A stretch of 64,000 bases of DNA from Saccoglossus kowalevskii (GCF_000003605.2 NW_003139687.1:1-64000); one strand, 5' to 3'; shown: positions 12,999-26,453, counted from the stretch's first letter. Notes: generated by a model from the letters alone, not told the origin. A program made the numbers and translations.

Positions 12999-13849
12999 AA
13001 GGCATAATGTATGAGTAAACTGTGTATATAGACCACCTGTCTTATGTGACCACTTTTAGTCAGTCCCAATGCATAATGTATGCGTAACCTGTGTATAAAG
13101 ACCACCTGTCTTATGTAACCACTTTTAGGCAGTCCCAAGTCATAATGTATGCGCAACCTGTGTATAAAGACCACCTGTCTTATGTGACCACTTTTAGACA
13201 GTCCCAAGGCATTATGTATGCGCAACCTGTGTATAAAAACCACCTGTCTTATGTGAACACTTTTAGCCAGTCCCAAGGCATAATGTATGTGTAACCTGTG
13301 TATAGAGACAACCTGTCTTATGTGACCACTTTTAGGCAGTCCCAAGGCATAATGTATGTGCAACCTGTGTATAAAGAGCACCTGTCTTATGTGACCACTT
13401 TTAGCCAGTCCCAAGGCATAATGTATGCGTAAACTGTGTATAGAGACCACTTGTCTTATGTGACCACTTTTAGGCAGTCCCAAGGCATAATGTATGCGTA
13501 ACCTGTGTATAGAGACCACCTCTCTTATGTGACCACTTTTAGACAGTCCCAAGGCATAATGTATGCGTAACATGTGTATAGAGATCACCTGTCTTATGTG
13601 ACCACTTTTAGGCAGTCCCAAGGCATAATGTATGCGTAAACTGTGTATAGAGACCACCTGTCTTATGTGACCACTTTTAGACAGTCCCAAGGCATAATGT
13701 ATGCGTAAACTGTGTATAGAGACCACCTGTCTTATGTGACCACTTTTAGGCAGTCCCAAGGCATAATGTATGCGTAACATGTGTATAGAGATCACCTGTC
13801 TTATGTGACCACTTTTAGGCAGTCCCAAGGCATAATGTATGCTTAAACT
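12999..13849 (+). repeat. 0.85-kb block, copy 2 (51 monomers from copy 1)
   Basis: This is the partner of 9480-10330, with the same order of rare variants. At its right end the partner has ATAATTTATGC while this copy has ATAATGTATGC followed by a TGATCACTTTTAGCCAG unit, which marks the edge of homology. Confidence 0.82.
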
Positions 13850-15427
13850 GTGTATAGAGACCACCTGTCTTATGTGATCACTTTTAGCCAGTCCCAAGGC
13901 ATAATGTATGCGTAACCTGTGTATAGAGACCACCTGTCTTATGTGACCACTTTTAGGCAGTCCCAAGGCATAATATATGTTCAACCTGTGTATAAAGAGC
14001 ATCTGTCTTATGTGACCACTTTTAGCCAGTCCCAAGGCATAATGTATGCGTAAACTGTGTATAGAGACCACTTGTCTTATGTGACCACTTTCAGGCAGTC
14101 CCAAAGCATAATGTATGCGTAACCTGTGTATAGAGACCACCTGTCTTATGTGACCACTTTTAGACAGTCCCAAGGCATAATGTATGTGTAACATGTGTAT
14201 AGAGATCAACTGTCTTATGTGACCACTTTTATGCAGTCCCAAGGCATAATGTATGCGTAAACTGTGTATAGAGACCACCTGTTTTATGTGACCACTTTTA
14301 GACAGTCCCAAGGCATAATGTATGCGTAAACTGTGTATAGAGACCACCTGTCTTATGTGACCACTTTTAGGCAGTCCCAAGGCATAATGTATGCGTAACA
14401 TGTGTATAGAGATCACCTGTCTTATGTGATCACTTTTAGGGAGTCCCAAGGCATAATGTATGCGTAACCTGTGTATAGAGAGCACCTGTCTTATGTGACC
14501 AGTTTTAGGCAGTCCCAAGGCATAATGTATGTGCAACCTGTGTATAAAGAGCACCTGTCTTATGTGACCACTTTTAGGCAGTCCCAGGGCATAATGTATG
14601 TGCAACCTGTGTATAAAGACCACTTGTCTTATGTGATCACTTTTAGGCAGTCCCTAGGCATAATGTATGCGTAACCTGTGTATAAAGACCACCTGTCTTA
14701 TGTGACCACTTTTAGGCAGTCCCAAGGCATAATGTATGTGCAACCTGTGTATAAAGAGCACCTGTCTTATGTGACCACTTTTAGGCAGTCCCAATTCATA
14801 ATGTATGTGCAACCTGTGTATAGAGACCACCTGTCTTATGTGATCACTTTTAGGCAGTCCCAAAGCATAATGTATGCGTAACCTGTGTATAAAGACCACT
14901 TGTCTTATGTGACCACTTTTAGGCAGTCCCAAGGCATAATGTATGCGCAACCTGTGTATAAAGACCACCTGTCTTATGTGACCACTTTTAGACAGTCCCA
15001 AGGCATTATGTATGCGCAACCTGTGTATAAAAACCACCTGTCTTATGTGACCACTTTTAGCCAGTCCCAAGGCATAATGTATGCGTAACCTGTGTATAGA
15101 GACCACCTGCCTTATGTGACCACTTTTAGCCAGTCCCAAGGCATAATGTATGCGTAACCTGTGTATAGAGACCACCTGTCTTATGTGACCACTTTTAGGC
15201 AGTCTCAAGGCATAATGTATGTGCAACCTGTGTATAAAGAGCACCTGTCTTATGTGACCACTTTTAGCCAGTCCCAAGGCATAATGTATGCGTAACCCTG
15301 TGTATAAAGACCACCTGTCTTATGTGACAACTTTTAGGCCAGTCCCAAGCATAATGTATGTGTAACCTGTGTATAGAGACCACTGTCTATGTGACCACTT
15401 TAGGCAGTCCCAAGGCATAATGTATGT
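13850..15427 (+). repeat. Satellite from 13.85 kb to the second cassette
   Basis: Satellite only. The stretch 14,150-14,455 matches 25,321-25,626 at an offset of 11,171 bp, with the rare GAGATCAACTG, TTTTATGCAG and TTTTAGGGAGTCCC. The ATTCATAATG unit at 14,793 is exactly 39 monomers after the one at 12,102. The last 140 bases hold the densest indel cluster in the window. Confidence 0.83.
15290..15405 (+). other. Cluster of about six single-base indels
   Basis: Within about 110 bp the satellite shows extra bases in TAACCCTG and TTTTAGGCCAG and missing bases in CCAAGCATAA, ACCACTGTCTATG (two) and CACTTTAGG. The net change of minus 2 agrees with the distance between cassette copies 1 and 2 (5,587 bp, which is 81 monomers minus 2). 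Elsewhere indels are widely spaced. It could be a recombination junction, a local mutation event or an uncorrected read error in the assembly. Confidence 0.8.
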
Positions 15428-16255
15428 GCAACCTGTGTATAAAGAGCACCTGTCTTATGTGACCACTTTTAGCCAGTCCCAAGGCATAATGTATGCGTAA
15501 ACTGTGTATAGAGACCACTTGTCTTATGTGACCACTTTTAGGCAGTCCCAAGGCATAATGTATGCGTAACCTGTGTATAGAGACCACCTGTCTTATGTGA
15601 CCACTTTTAGACAGTCCCAAGGCATAATGTATGCGTAACATGTGTATAGAGATCACCTGTCTTATGTGACCACTTTTAGGCAGTCCCAAGGCATAATGTA
15701 TGCGTAAACTGTGTATAGAGACCACCTGTCTTATGTGACCACTTTTAGACAGTCCCAAGGCATAATGTATGCGTAAACTGTGTATAGAGACCACCTGTCT
15801 TATGTGACCACTTTTAGGCAGTCCCAAGGCATAATGTATGCGTAACATGTGTATATAGATCACCTGTCTTATGTGACCACTTTTAGGCAGTCCCAAGGCA
15901 TAATTTATGCTTAAACTGTGTATAGAGACCACCTGTCTTATGTGACCACTTTTAGGCAGTCCCAAGGCATAATGTACGCTTAAACTGTGTATAGAGACCA
16001 CCTGTCTTATGTGACCACTTTTAGACAGTCCCAAGGCATAATGTATGATTAAACTGTGTATAAAGACCACCTGTTTTATGTGACCATTTTTAGGCAGTCC
16101 CAAGGCATAATGTATGCGTAACCTGTGTATACAGACCACCTGTCTTATGTGACCACTTTTAGGCAGTCCCAAGGCATAATGTATGAGTAAACTGTGTATA
16201 TAGACCACCTGTCTTATGTGACCACTTTAAGCCAGTCCCAATGCATAATGTATGC
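15428..16255 (+). repeat. 12-monomer cassette, copy 2
   Basis: It has the same internal spacings as copy 1: 468 bp to ATAATTTATGC and 813 bp to CCCAATGC. Private changes are TATATAGATCACC, ATGATTAAACTG and CTTTAAGCCAG near the end. CTTTAAGCCAG is shared with the copy at 40,333. The cassette begins immediately after a dense cluster of indels at 15,290-15,405. Confidence 0.88.
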
Positions 16256-17624
16256 GTAACCTGTGTATAAAAACCACATGTCTTATATGACCACTCTTAG
16301 GCAGTCCCAAGGCATAATGTATGTGCAACCTGTGTATAAAGAGCACCTGTCTTATGTGACCACTTTTAGCCAGTCCCAAGGCATAATGTATGCGTAAACT
16401 GTGTATAGAGACCACTTGTCTAATGTGACCACTTTTAGGCAGTCCCAAGGCATAATGTATGCGTAACCTGTGTATAGAGACCACCTGTCTTATGTGACCA
16501 CTTTTAGACAGTCCCAAGGCATAATGTATGCGTAACATGTGTATAGAGATCACCTGTCTTATGTGACCACTTTTAGGCAGTCCAAAGGCATAATGTATGC
16601 GTAAACTGTGTATAGAGACCGCCTGTCTTATGTGACCAGTTTTAGGCAGTCCCAAGGCATAATGTATGTGCAACCTGTGTATAAAGAGCACCTGTCTTAT
16701 GTGACCACTTTTAGGCCGTCCCAAGGCATAATGTATGCGTAACCTGTGTATAAAGACCACCTGTCTTATGTGACCAGTTTTAGGCAGTCCCAAGGCATAA
16801 TGTATGTGCAACCTGTGTATAAAGAGCACCTGTCTTATGTGACCACTTTTAGGCAGTCCCAAGGCATAATGTATGTGCAACCTGTGTATAAAGAGCACCT
16901 GTCTTATGTGACCACTTTTAGGCAGTCCCAATTCATAATGTATGTGCAACCTGTGTATAGAGACCACCTGTCTTATGTGATCACTTTTAGGCAGTCCCAA
17001 AGCATAATGTATGCGTAACCTGTGTATAAAGACCACTTGTCTTATGTGACCACTTTTAGGCAGTCCCAAGGCATAATGTATGCGCAACCTGTGTATAAAG
17101 ACCACCTGTCTTATGTGACCACTTTTAGACAGTCCCAAGGCATTATGTATGCGCAACCTGTGTATAAAAACCACCTGTCTTATGTGACCACTTTTAGCCA
17201 GTCCCAAGGCATAATGTATGCGTAACATGTGTATAGAGATCACCTGTCTTATGTGACCACTTTTGGACAGTCCCAAGGCATAATGTATGCATAAACTGTG
17301 TATAGAGACCACCTGTCTTATGTGACCACTTTTAGGTAGTCCCAAGGCATAATGTATGCGTAACATGTGTATAGAGATCACCTGTCTTATGTGACCACTT
17401 TTAGGCAGTCCCAAGGCATAATGTATGCTTAAACTGTGTATAGAGACCACCTGTCTTATGTGATCACTTTTAGCCAGTCCCAAGGCATAATGTATGCGTA
17501 ACCTGTGTATAGAGACCACCTGTCTTATGTGACCACTTTTAGGCAGTCCCAAGGCATAATATATGTTCAACCTGTGTATAAAGAGCACCTGTCTTATGTG
17601 ACCACTTTTAGTCAGTCCCAAGGC
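16256..17624 (+). repeat. Satellite between 16.3 and 17.6 kb
   Basis: Satellite only. It carries CTTATATGACC (near 16,273), the ATTCATAATG unit (16,930) and CACTTTTGGACAG near 17,260, which is also seen near 34,570. The class order around 17,220-17,600 matches 34,530-34,830, a further long-range duplication. Confidence 0.8.
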
Positions 17625-18385
17625 ATAATGTATGCTTAAACTGTGTATAGAGCCCACATGTCTTATGTGACCAATTTTAGACAGTCCCAAGGCATAATGT
17701 ATGCTTAAACTGTGTATAAAGACCACCTGTTTTATGTGACCACTTTTAGACAGTCCCAAGGCATAATGTATGAGTAACATGTGTATAGAGATCACCTGTC
17801 TTATGTGACCACTTTTAGACAGTCCCAAGGCATAATGTATGCGTAAACTGTGTATAGAGACCACCTGTCTTATGTGACCACTTTTAGGTAGTCCCAAGGC
17901 ATAATGTATGCGTAACATGTGTATAGAGATCACCTGTCTTATGTGACCACTTTTAGACAGTCCCAAGGCATAATGTATGCGTAACATGTGTATAGAGATC
18001 ACCTGTCTTATGTGACCACTTTTAGGCAGTCCCAAGGCATAATGTATGCTTAAACTGTGTATAGAGACCACCTGTCTTATGTGATCACTTTTAGGCAGTC
18101 CCAAGGCATAATGTATGCATAACGTGTGTATAAAGACAACCGTTTTACGTGATCACTTTTAGGCAGTCCCAAGGCATAATGTATGCGCAACCTGTGTATA
18201 AAGACCACCTGTCTTATGTGATCACTTTTAGGCAGTCCCAAGGCATAATGTATGCGCAACCTGTGTATAGAGATCACCTGTCTTATGTGACCACTTTTAG
18301 ACAGTCCCTAGGCATAATGTATGCGTAACCTGTGTATACAGACCACCTGTCTTATGTGACCACTTTTAGACAGTCCCAAGGCATA
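17625..18385 (+). repeat. 0.76-kb block, copy 1 (partner at 25.7-26.5 kb)
   Basis: It matches 25,693-26,453 at an offset of 8,068 bp with very few differences: CTTATGTGACC here against CTTAGGTGACC there, and AAAGACAACCG against AAAGACCACCG. Both contain GAGCCCACATG, GAGTAACATG, the ACCGTTTTACG deletion unit (18,140 and 26,208) and TCCCTAGGC. It looks like one of the younger long-range copies. Confidence 0.86.
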
Positions 18386-21104
18386 ATGTATGCGTAAACT
18401 GTGTATATAGACCACCTGTCTATTGTGACCACTTTTAGGCATTACCAAGGCATAATGTATGCGCAACCTGTGTATAAAGACCACCTGTCTTATGTGACCA
18501 CTGTTAGACAGTCCCCAAGGCATAATGTATGCGTAACCTGTGTATAAAGACCACCTGTCTTATGTGACCATTTTTAGGCAGTCCCAAGGCATAATGTATG
18601 CGCAATCTGTGTATAAAGACCACCTGTCTTATGTGACCACTCTTAGACAGTCCCAAGGCATAATGTATGCGTAACCTGTGTACAAAGACCACCTGTCTTA
18701 TGTGACCACTTTTAGACAGTCCCAAAGAATAATGTATGCGCAACATGTGTATAAAGACCACTTTTCTTATGTGACCATTTTTAGGCAGTCCCAAGGCATA
18801 ATGTATGCGTAACCTGTGTATACAGACCACCTGTCTTATGTGATCACTTTTAGGCAGTCCCAAGGCATAATGTATGAGTAAACTGTGTATATAGACCACC
18901 TGTCTTATGTGACCACTTTTAGCCAGTCCCAATGCATAATGTATGCGCAACCTGTGTATAAAGACCACCTGTCTTATGTGACCACTTTTAGACAGTCCCA
19001 AGGCATTATGTATGCGCAACCTGTGTATAAAAACCACCTGTCTTATGTGAACACTTTTAGACAGTCCCAAGGCATAATGTATGCGTAACCTGTGTATAGA
19101 GACCACGTGTCTTATGTGACCACTTTTAGGCAGTCCCAAGGCATAATGTATGTGCAACCAGTGTATAAAGAGCACCTGTCTTATGTGACCAATTTTAGCC
19201 AGTCCCAAGGCATAATGTATGCGTAAACTGTGTATAGAGACCACTTGTCTTATGTGACCACTTTTAGGCAGTCCCAAGGCATAATGTATGCGTAACCTGT
19301 GTATAGAGACCACCTGTCTTATGTGACCACTTTTAGACAGTCCCAAGGCATAATGTATGTGCAACATGTGTATAGAGATCACCTGTCTTATGTGACCACT
19401 TTTAGGCAGTCCCAAGGCATAATGTATGCGTAAACTGTGTATAGAGACCACCTGTCTTATGTGACCACTTTTAGACAGTCCCAAGGCATAATGTATGCGT
19501 AAACTGTGTATAGAGACCACCTGTCTTATGTGACCACTTTTAGACAGTCCCAAGGCATAATGTATGCGTAAACTGTGTATATAGACCACCTGTCTTATGT
19601 GACCACTTTTAGCCAGTCCAAGGCATAATGTATGCGTAAACTGTGTATAGAGACCACTTGTCTTATGTGACCACTTTTAGGCAGTCCCAAGGCATAATGT
19701 ATGCGTAACCTGTGTATAGAGACCACCTGTCTTATGTGACCACTTTTAGGCAGTCCCAAGGCATAATGTATGCGTAAACTGTGTATAGAGACCACCTGTC
19801 TTATGTGACCACTTTTAGACAGTCCCAAGGCATAATATATGCGTAAACTGTGTATAGAGACCACCTGTCTTATGTGACCACTTTTAGGCTGTCCCAAGGC
19901 ATAATGTATGCGTAACATGTGTATAGAGATCACCTGTCTTATGTGACCACTTTTAGGCAGTCCCAAGGCATAATGTATGAGTAAACTGTGTATATAGACC
20001 ACCTGTCTTATGTGACCACTTTTAGCCAGTCCCAATGCATAATGTAAGCGTAACCTGTGTATAAAGACCACCTGCCTTATGTGACCACTTTTAGGCAGTC
20101 CCAAGTCATAATGTATGCGCAACCTGTGTATAAAGACCACCTGTCTTATGTGACCACTTTTAGACAGTCCCAAGGCATTATGTATGCGCAACCTGTGTAT
20201 AAAAACCACCTGTCTTATGTGAACACTTTTAGCCAGTCCCAAGGCATAATGTATGCGTAACCTGTGTATAGAGACCACGTGTCTTATGTGACCACTTTTA
20301 GGCAGTCCCAAGGCATAATGTATGTGCAACCTGCGTATAAAGAGCACCTGTCTTATGTGACCACTTTTAGGCAGTCCCAAGGCATAATGTATGCGTAACC
20401 TGTGTATAGAGACCACCTGTCTTATGTGACCACTTTTAGACAGTCCCAAGGCATAATGTATGCGCAACAAGTGTATAGAGATCACCTGTCTTATGTGACC
20501 ACTTTTAGGCAGTCCCAAGGCATAATGTATGCGTAACCTGTGTATAGAGACCACCTATCTTATGTGACCACTTTTAGCCAGTCCCAAGGCATAATGTATG
20601 CGTAACCTGTGTATAGAGACCACCTATCTTATGTGACCACTTTTAGCCAGTCCCAAGGCATAATGTATGCGTAACCTGTGTATACAGTCCACCTGTCTTA
20701 TGTGACCACTTTTAGGCAGTCCCAAGGCATAATGTATGAGTAAACTGTGTATAGAGACCACCTGTCTTATGTGACCACTTTTAGACAGTCCCAATGCATA
20801 ATGTATGCGTAACCTGTGTATAAAGACCACCTGTCTTATGTGACCACTTTTAGGCAGTCCCAAGGCATAATGTATGCGCAACCTGTGTATAAAGACCACC
20901 TGTCTTATATGACCACTTTTAGACAGTCCCAAGGCATTATGTATGCGCAACCTGTGTATAAAAACCACCTGTCTTATGTGAATACTTTTAGCCAGTCCCA
21001 AGGCATAATGTATGCGTAACCTGTGTATAGAGACCACCTGTCTTATGTGACCACTTTTAGCCAGTCCCAAGGCATAATGTATGCGTAAACTGTGTATATA
21101 GACC

Positions 21105-21165
21105 ACCTGTCTATAAAAGACCACTTTTAGGCAGTCCCAAAGCATAATGTATGTGCACCTGTGTA
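21105..21165 (+). other. Irregular monomer with CTATAAAAG replacement
   Basis: The usual CTTATGTGACCAC reads CTATAAAAGACCAC, a change of several adjacent bases that point mutation alone does not readily explain. The next variable region reads GTGCACCTG, one base short. The new bases resemble the GTATAAAGACCAC part of the same monomer, so a small template switch or misaligned conversion between the two GACCAC words is a simple explanation. Confidence 0.7.
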
Positions 21166-23714
21166 TAAAGAGCACCTGTCTTATGTGAACACTTTTAGCC
21201 AGTCCCAAGGCATAATGTATGCGTAACCTGTGTATAAAGACCACCTGTCTTATGTGACAACTTTTAGGCAGTCCGAAGGCATAATGTATGCGCAACCTGT
21301 GTATAAAGACCACCTGTCTTATGTGACCACTTTTAGACAGTCCCAAGGCATAATGTATGCGTAACATGTGTATAGAGATCACCTGTCTTATGTGACCACT
21401 TTTAGGCAGTCCCAAGGAATAATGTATGCGTAAACTGTGTATAGAGACCACCTGTCTTATGTGACCACTTTTAGACAGTCCCAAGGCATAATGTATGCGT
21501 AAACTGTGTATAGAGACCATCTGTCTTATGTGACCACTTTTAGACAGTCCCAAAGCATAATGTATGCGCAACCTGTGTATAAAGACCGCTTGTTTTATGT
21601 GACCACTTTTAGGCAGTCCCAAGGCATAATGTATGAGTAAACTGTGTATAGAGACCACCTGTCTTATGTGACCACTTTTAGGCAGTCCCAAGGCATAATG
21701 TATGAGTAAACTGTGTATAGAGACCACCTGTCTTATGTGACCACTTTTAGGCAGTCCCAAGGCATAATGTATGCGTAAACTGCGTATACAGACTACCTGT
21801 CTTATGTGACCACTTTTAGACAGTCCCAAAGCATAATGTATGCGCAACCTGTGTATAAGACCACTTGGTTATATGTGACCACTTTTAGGCAGTCCCAAAG
21901 GCATAATGTATGCTTAAACTGTGTATAGAGACCACCTGTCTTATGTGACCACTTTTAGGCAGTCCCAAGGTAAAATGTATGCTTAAACTGTGTATAGAGA
22001 TCACCTGTCTTATGTGACCACTTTTAGACAGTTCCAAGGCATAATGTATGTGCAACCTGTGTATAAAGAGCACCTGTCTTATGTGACCACTTTTAGGCAG
22101 TCTCAAGGCATAATGTATGCGTAACCTGTGTATAAAGAGCACCTGTCTTATGTGACCAGTTTTAGGCAGTCCCAAGGCATAATGTATGTGCAACCTGTGT
22201 ATAAAGAGCACCTGTCTTATGTGACCACTTTTAGGCAGTCCCTAGGCATAATGTATGCGTAACCTGTGTATAAAGACCACCTGTCTTATGTGACCACTTT
22301 TAGGCAGTCCCAAGGCATAATGTATGTGCAACCTGTGTATAAAGAGCACCTGTCTTATGTGACCACTTTTAGGCAGTCCCAATTCATAATGTATGTGCAA
22401 CCTGTGTATAGAGACCACCTGTCTTATGTGATCACTTTTAGGCAGTCCCAAAGCATAATGTATGCGTAACCTGTGTATAAAGACCACTTGTCTTATGTGA
22501 CCACTTTTAGGCAGTCCCAAGGCATAATGTATGCGCAACCTGTGTATAAAGACCACCTGTCTTATGTGACCACTTTTAGACAGTCCCAAGGCATTATGTA
22601 TGCGCAACCTGTGTATAAAAACCACCTGTCTTATGTGACCACTTTTAGCCAGTCCCAAGGCATAATGTATGCGTAACCTGTGTATAGAGACCACCTGTCT
22701 TATGTGACCACTTTTAGCCAGTCCCAAGGCATAATGTATGTGTAACCTGTGTATAAAGACCACCTGTCTTATGTTACAACTTTTAGGCAGTCCCAAGGCA
22801 TAATGTATGCGCAACCTGTGTATAAAGACCACCTGTCTTATGTGACCACTTTTAGACAGTCCCAAGGCATAATGTATGCGTAACATGTGTATAGAGATCA
22901 CCTGTCTTATGTGACCACTTTTAGGCAGTCCCAAGGCATAATGTATGAGTAAACTGTGTATAGAGACCACCTGTCTTATGTGACCACTTTTAGACAGTCC
23001 CAAGGCATAATGTATGCGTAAACTGTGTATAGAGACCACCTGTCTTATGTGACCACTTTTAGGCAGTCCAAAGGCATATTGTATGCGTAACATGTGTATA
23101 GAGATCACCTGTCTTATGTGACCACTTTTAGGCAGTTCCAAGGCATAATGTATGCGTAACATGGGTATAGAGATCACCTGTCTTATGTGACCACTTTTAG
23201 GCAGTCCCAAGGCATAATATATGTGCAACCTGTGTATAGAGACCACCTGTCTTATGTGATCACATTTAGGCAGTCCCAAAGCATAATATATGCGTAACCT
23301 GTGTATAAAGACCACTTGTCTTATGTGACCACTTTCAGCCAGTCCCAAGGCATAATGTATGCGTAAAATGTGTATAGAGACCCCCTGTCTATTGTGACCA
23401 CTTTTAGGCAGTCCCAAGGCATAATGTATGCTTAAACTGTGTATAGAGACCACCTGTCTTATGTGATCACTTTTAGGCAGTCCCAAGGCATAATGTATGT
23501 GTAACCTGTGTATAAAGACCACCGTTTTACGTGATCACTTTTAGGCAGTCCCAAGGCATAATGTATGTGCAACCTGTGTATAAAGACCACCTGTCTTATG
23601 TGATCACTTTTAGGCAGTCCCAAGGCATAATGTATGCGCAACCTGTGTATAAAAAGCACCTGTCTTATGTGACCACTTTTAGCCAGTCCCAAGGCATAAT
23701 GTATGCGTAAACTG

Positions 23715-24030
23715 TGTAGAGACCACTTGTCTTATGTGACCACTTTTAGGCAGTCCCAAGGCATAATGTATGCGTAACCTGTGTATAGAGACCACCTGTC
23801 TTATGTGACCACTTTTAGACAGTCCCAAGGCATAATGTATGCGTAACATGTGTATAGAGATCACCTGTCTTATGTGACCACTTTTAGGCAGTCCCAAGGC
23901 ATAATGTATGCGTAAACTGTGTACAGAGACCACCTGTCTTATGTGACCACTTTTAGACAGTCCCAGGCATAATGTATGCGTAAACTGTGCATAGAGACCA
24001 CCTGTTCTTATGTGACCACTTTTAGCAGTC
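23715..24030 (+). other. Scattered indels next to a block junction
   Basis: Over about 300 bp there are several indels: CTGTGTAGAGACC (two bases short), CAGTCCCAGGC (one short), CCTGTTCTTATG (one extra) and CTTTTAGCAGTCC (one short). The 0.5-kb block shared with 6.9 kb starts just after. No such density is seen in the neighbouring kilobases. Confidence 0.7.
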
Positions 24031-24082
24031 CCAAGGCATTATGTATGCGTAACATGTGTATAGAGATCACCTGTCTTATGTG

Positions 24083-24598
24083 ACAACTTTTAGACAGTCC
24101 CAAGGCATAATGTATGCGTAAACTGTGTATATAGACCACCTGCCTTATGTGACCACTTTTAGACAGTCCCAAGGCATAATGTATGCGTAACCTGTGTATA
24201 AAGACCACCTGACTTATGTGACCACTTTTAGACAGTCCCAAAGCATAATGTATGCGCAACCTGTGTATAAAGACCACTTTTCTTATGTGACCACTTTTAG
24301 GTAGTCCCAAGGAATAATGTATGCGTAACCTGTGTATACAGACCACCTGTCTCATGTGATCACTTTTAGGCAGTCCCAAGGCATAATGTATGAGTAAACT
24401 GTGTATATAGACCACCTGTCTTATGTGACCACTTTTAGCCAGTCCCAAGGCATAATGTATGCGTAACCTGTGTATACAGTCCACCTGTCTTATGTGACCA
24501 CTTTTAGGCAGTCCCAAGGCATAATGTATGCGTAACCTGTGTATAAAGACCACCTGTCTTATGTGACCACTTTTAGGCAGTCCCAAGTCATAATGTAT
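24083..24598 (+). repeat. 0.5-kb block shared with 6.9-7.4 kb, copy 2
   Basis: This is the partner of 6905-7420, with the same run of rare variants. It lies right after an irregular stretch (23,715-24,030) with several single-base indels, which may mark the junction of the copied segment. Confidence 0.78.
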
Positions 24599-25692
24599 GC
24601 GCAACCTGTGTATAAAGACCACCTGTCTTATGTGACCACTTTTAGACAGTCCCAAGGCATTATGCATGCGCAACCTGTGTATAAAAACCACCTCTCTTAT
24701 GTGAACACTTTTAGCCAGTCCCAAGGCATAATGTATGCGTAACCTGTGTATAGAGACCACCTGTCTTATGTGACCACTTTTAGGCAGTCCCAAGGCATAA
24801 TGTATGTGCAACCAGTGTATAAAGAGCACCTGTCTTATGTGACCAATTTTAGCCAGTCCCAAGGCATAATGTATGCGTAAACTGTGTATAGAGACCACTT
24901 GTCTTATGTGACCACTTTTAGGCAGTCCCAAGGCATAATGTATGCGTAACCTGTGTATAGAGACCACCTGTCTTATGTGACCACTTTTAGACAGTCCCAA
25001 GGCATAATGTATGCGCAACATGTGTATAGAGATCACCTGTCTTATGTGACCACTTTTAGGCAGTCCCAAGGCATAATGTATGCGTAAACTGTGTATAGAG
25101 ACCACCTGTCTTATGTGACCACTTTTAGACAGTCCCAAGGCATAATGTATGCGTAAACTGTGTATAGAGACCACCTGTCTTATGTGACCACTTTTAGACA
25201 GTCCCAAGGCATAATGTATGCGTAAACTGTGTATATAGACCACCTGTCTTATGTGACCACTTTTAGCCAGTCCAAGGCATAATGTATGCGTAAACTGTGT
25301 ATAGAGACCACTTGTCTTATGTGACCACTTTTAGACAGTCCCAAGGCATAATGTATGTGTAACATGTGTATAGAGATCAACTGTCTTATGTGACCACTTT
25401 TATGCAGTCCCAAGGCATAATGTATGCGTAAACTGTGTATAGAGACCACCTGTTTTATGTGACCACTTTTAGACAGTCCCAAGGCATAATGTATGCGTAA
25501 ACTGTGTATAGAGACCACCTGTCTTATGTGACCACTTTTAGGCAGTCCCAAGGCATAATGTATGCGTAACATGTGTATAGAGATCACCTGTCTTATGTGA
25601 TCACTTTTAGGGAGTCCCAAGGCATAATGTATGCTTAAACTGTGTATAGAGACCACCTGTCTTATGTGACCACTTTTAGGCAGTCCCAAGGC

Positions 25693-26453
25693 ATAATGTA
25701 TGCTTAAACTGTGTATAGAGCCCACATGTCTTAGGTGACCAATTTTAGACAGTCCCAAGGCATAATGTATGCTTAAACTGTGTATAAAGACCACCTGTTT
25801 TATGTGACCACTTTTAGACAGTCCCAAGGCATAATGTATGAGTAACATGTGTATAGAGATCACCTGTCTTATGTGACCACTTTTAGACAGTCCCAAGGCA
25901 TAATGTATGCGTAAACTGTGTATAGAGACCACCTGTCTTATGTGACCACTTTTAGGTAGTCCCAAGGCATAATGTATGCGTAACATGTGTATAGAGATCA
26001 CCTGTCTTATGTGACCACTTTTAGACAGTCCCAAGGCATAATGTATGCGTAACATGTGTATAGAGATCACCTGTCTTATGTGACCACTTTTAGGCAGTCC
26101 CAAGGCATAATGTATGCTTAAACTGTGTATAGAGACCACCTGTCTTATGTGATCACTTTTAGGCAGTCCCAAGGCATAATGTATGCATAACGTGTGTATA
26201 AAGACCACCGTTTTACGTGATCACTTTTAGGCAGTCCCAAGGCATAATGTATGCGCAACCTGTGTATAAAGACCACCTGTCTTATGTGATCACTTTTAGG
26301 CAGTCCCAAGGCATAATGTATGCGCAACCTGTGTATAGAGATCACCTGTCTTATGTGACCACTTTTAGACAGTCCCTAGGCATAATGTATGCGTAACCTG
26401 TGTATACAGACCACCTGTCTTATGTGACCACTTTTAGACAGTCCCAAGGCATA
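25693..26453 (+). repeat. 0.76-kb block, copy 2 (partner at 17.6-18.4 kb)
   Basis: This is the partner of 17,625-18,385. The copies separate on the right, where this one has a GCGCAACCTG unit and the other a GCGTAAACTG unit, and on the left, where the other begins with a GAGCAC monomer. Confidence 0.86.

Larger units (their letters stand above)
18386..24082 (+). repeat. Mixed satellite domain, 18.4-24.1 kb
   Basis: Satellite only. It starts with C-like units (TATATAG, TACAAAGACC, ACTTTTCTTATG). A one-base deletion, AGCCAGTCCAAGGC at 19,611, is shared with 25,265 and 54,244. Irregular monomers lie at 21,110-21,165 and 21,855-21,905. The ATTCATAATG unit (22,381) and the ACCGTTTTACG unit (23,522) belong to widely shared blocks. 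Confidence 0.83.

Noticed and set aside
9209-14623. Giant minus-strand open reading frame (1,804 residues) and similar frames across the window as genes
   Set aside because: The frame is open only because the monomer is a multiple of three and lacks a stop in that frame. It breaks wherever a small indel or a stop-making variant occurs. There is no non-repeat start or end domain, no promoter or splice context, and the substitution pattern does not favour silent changes.
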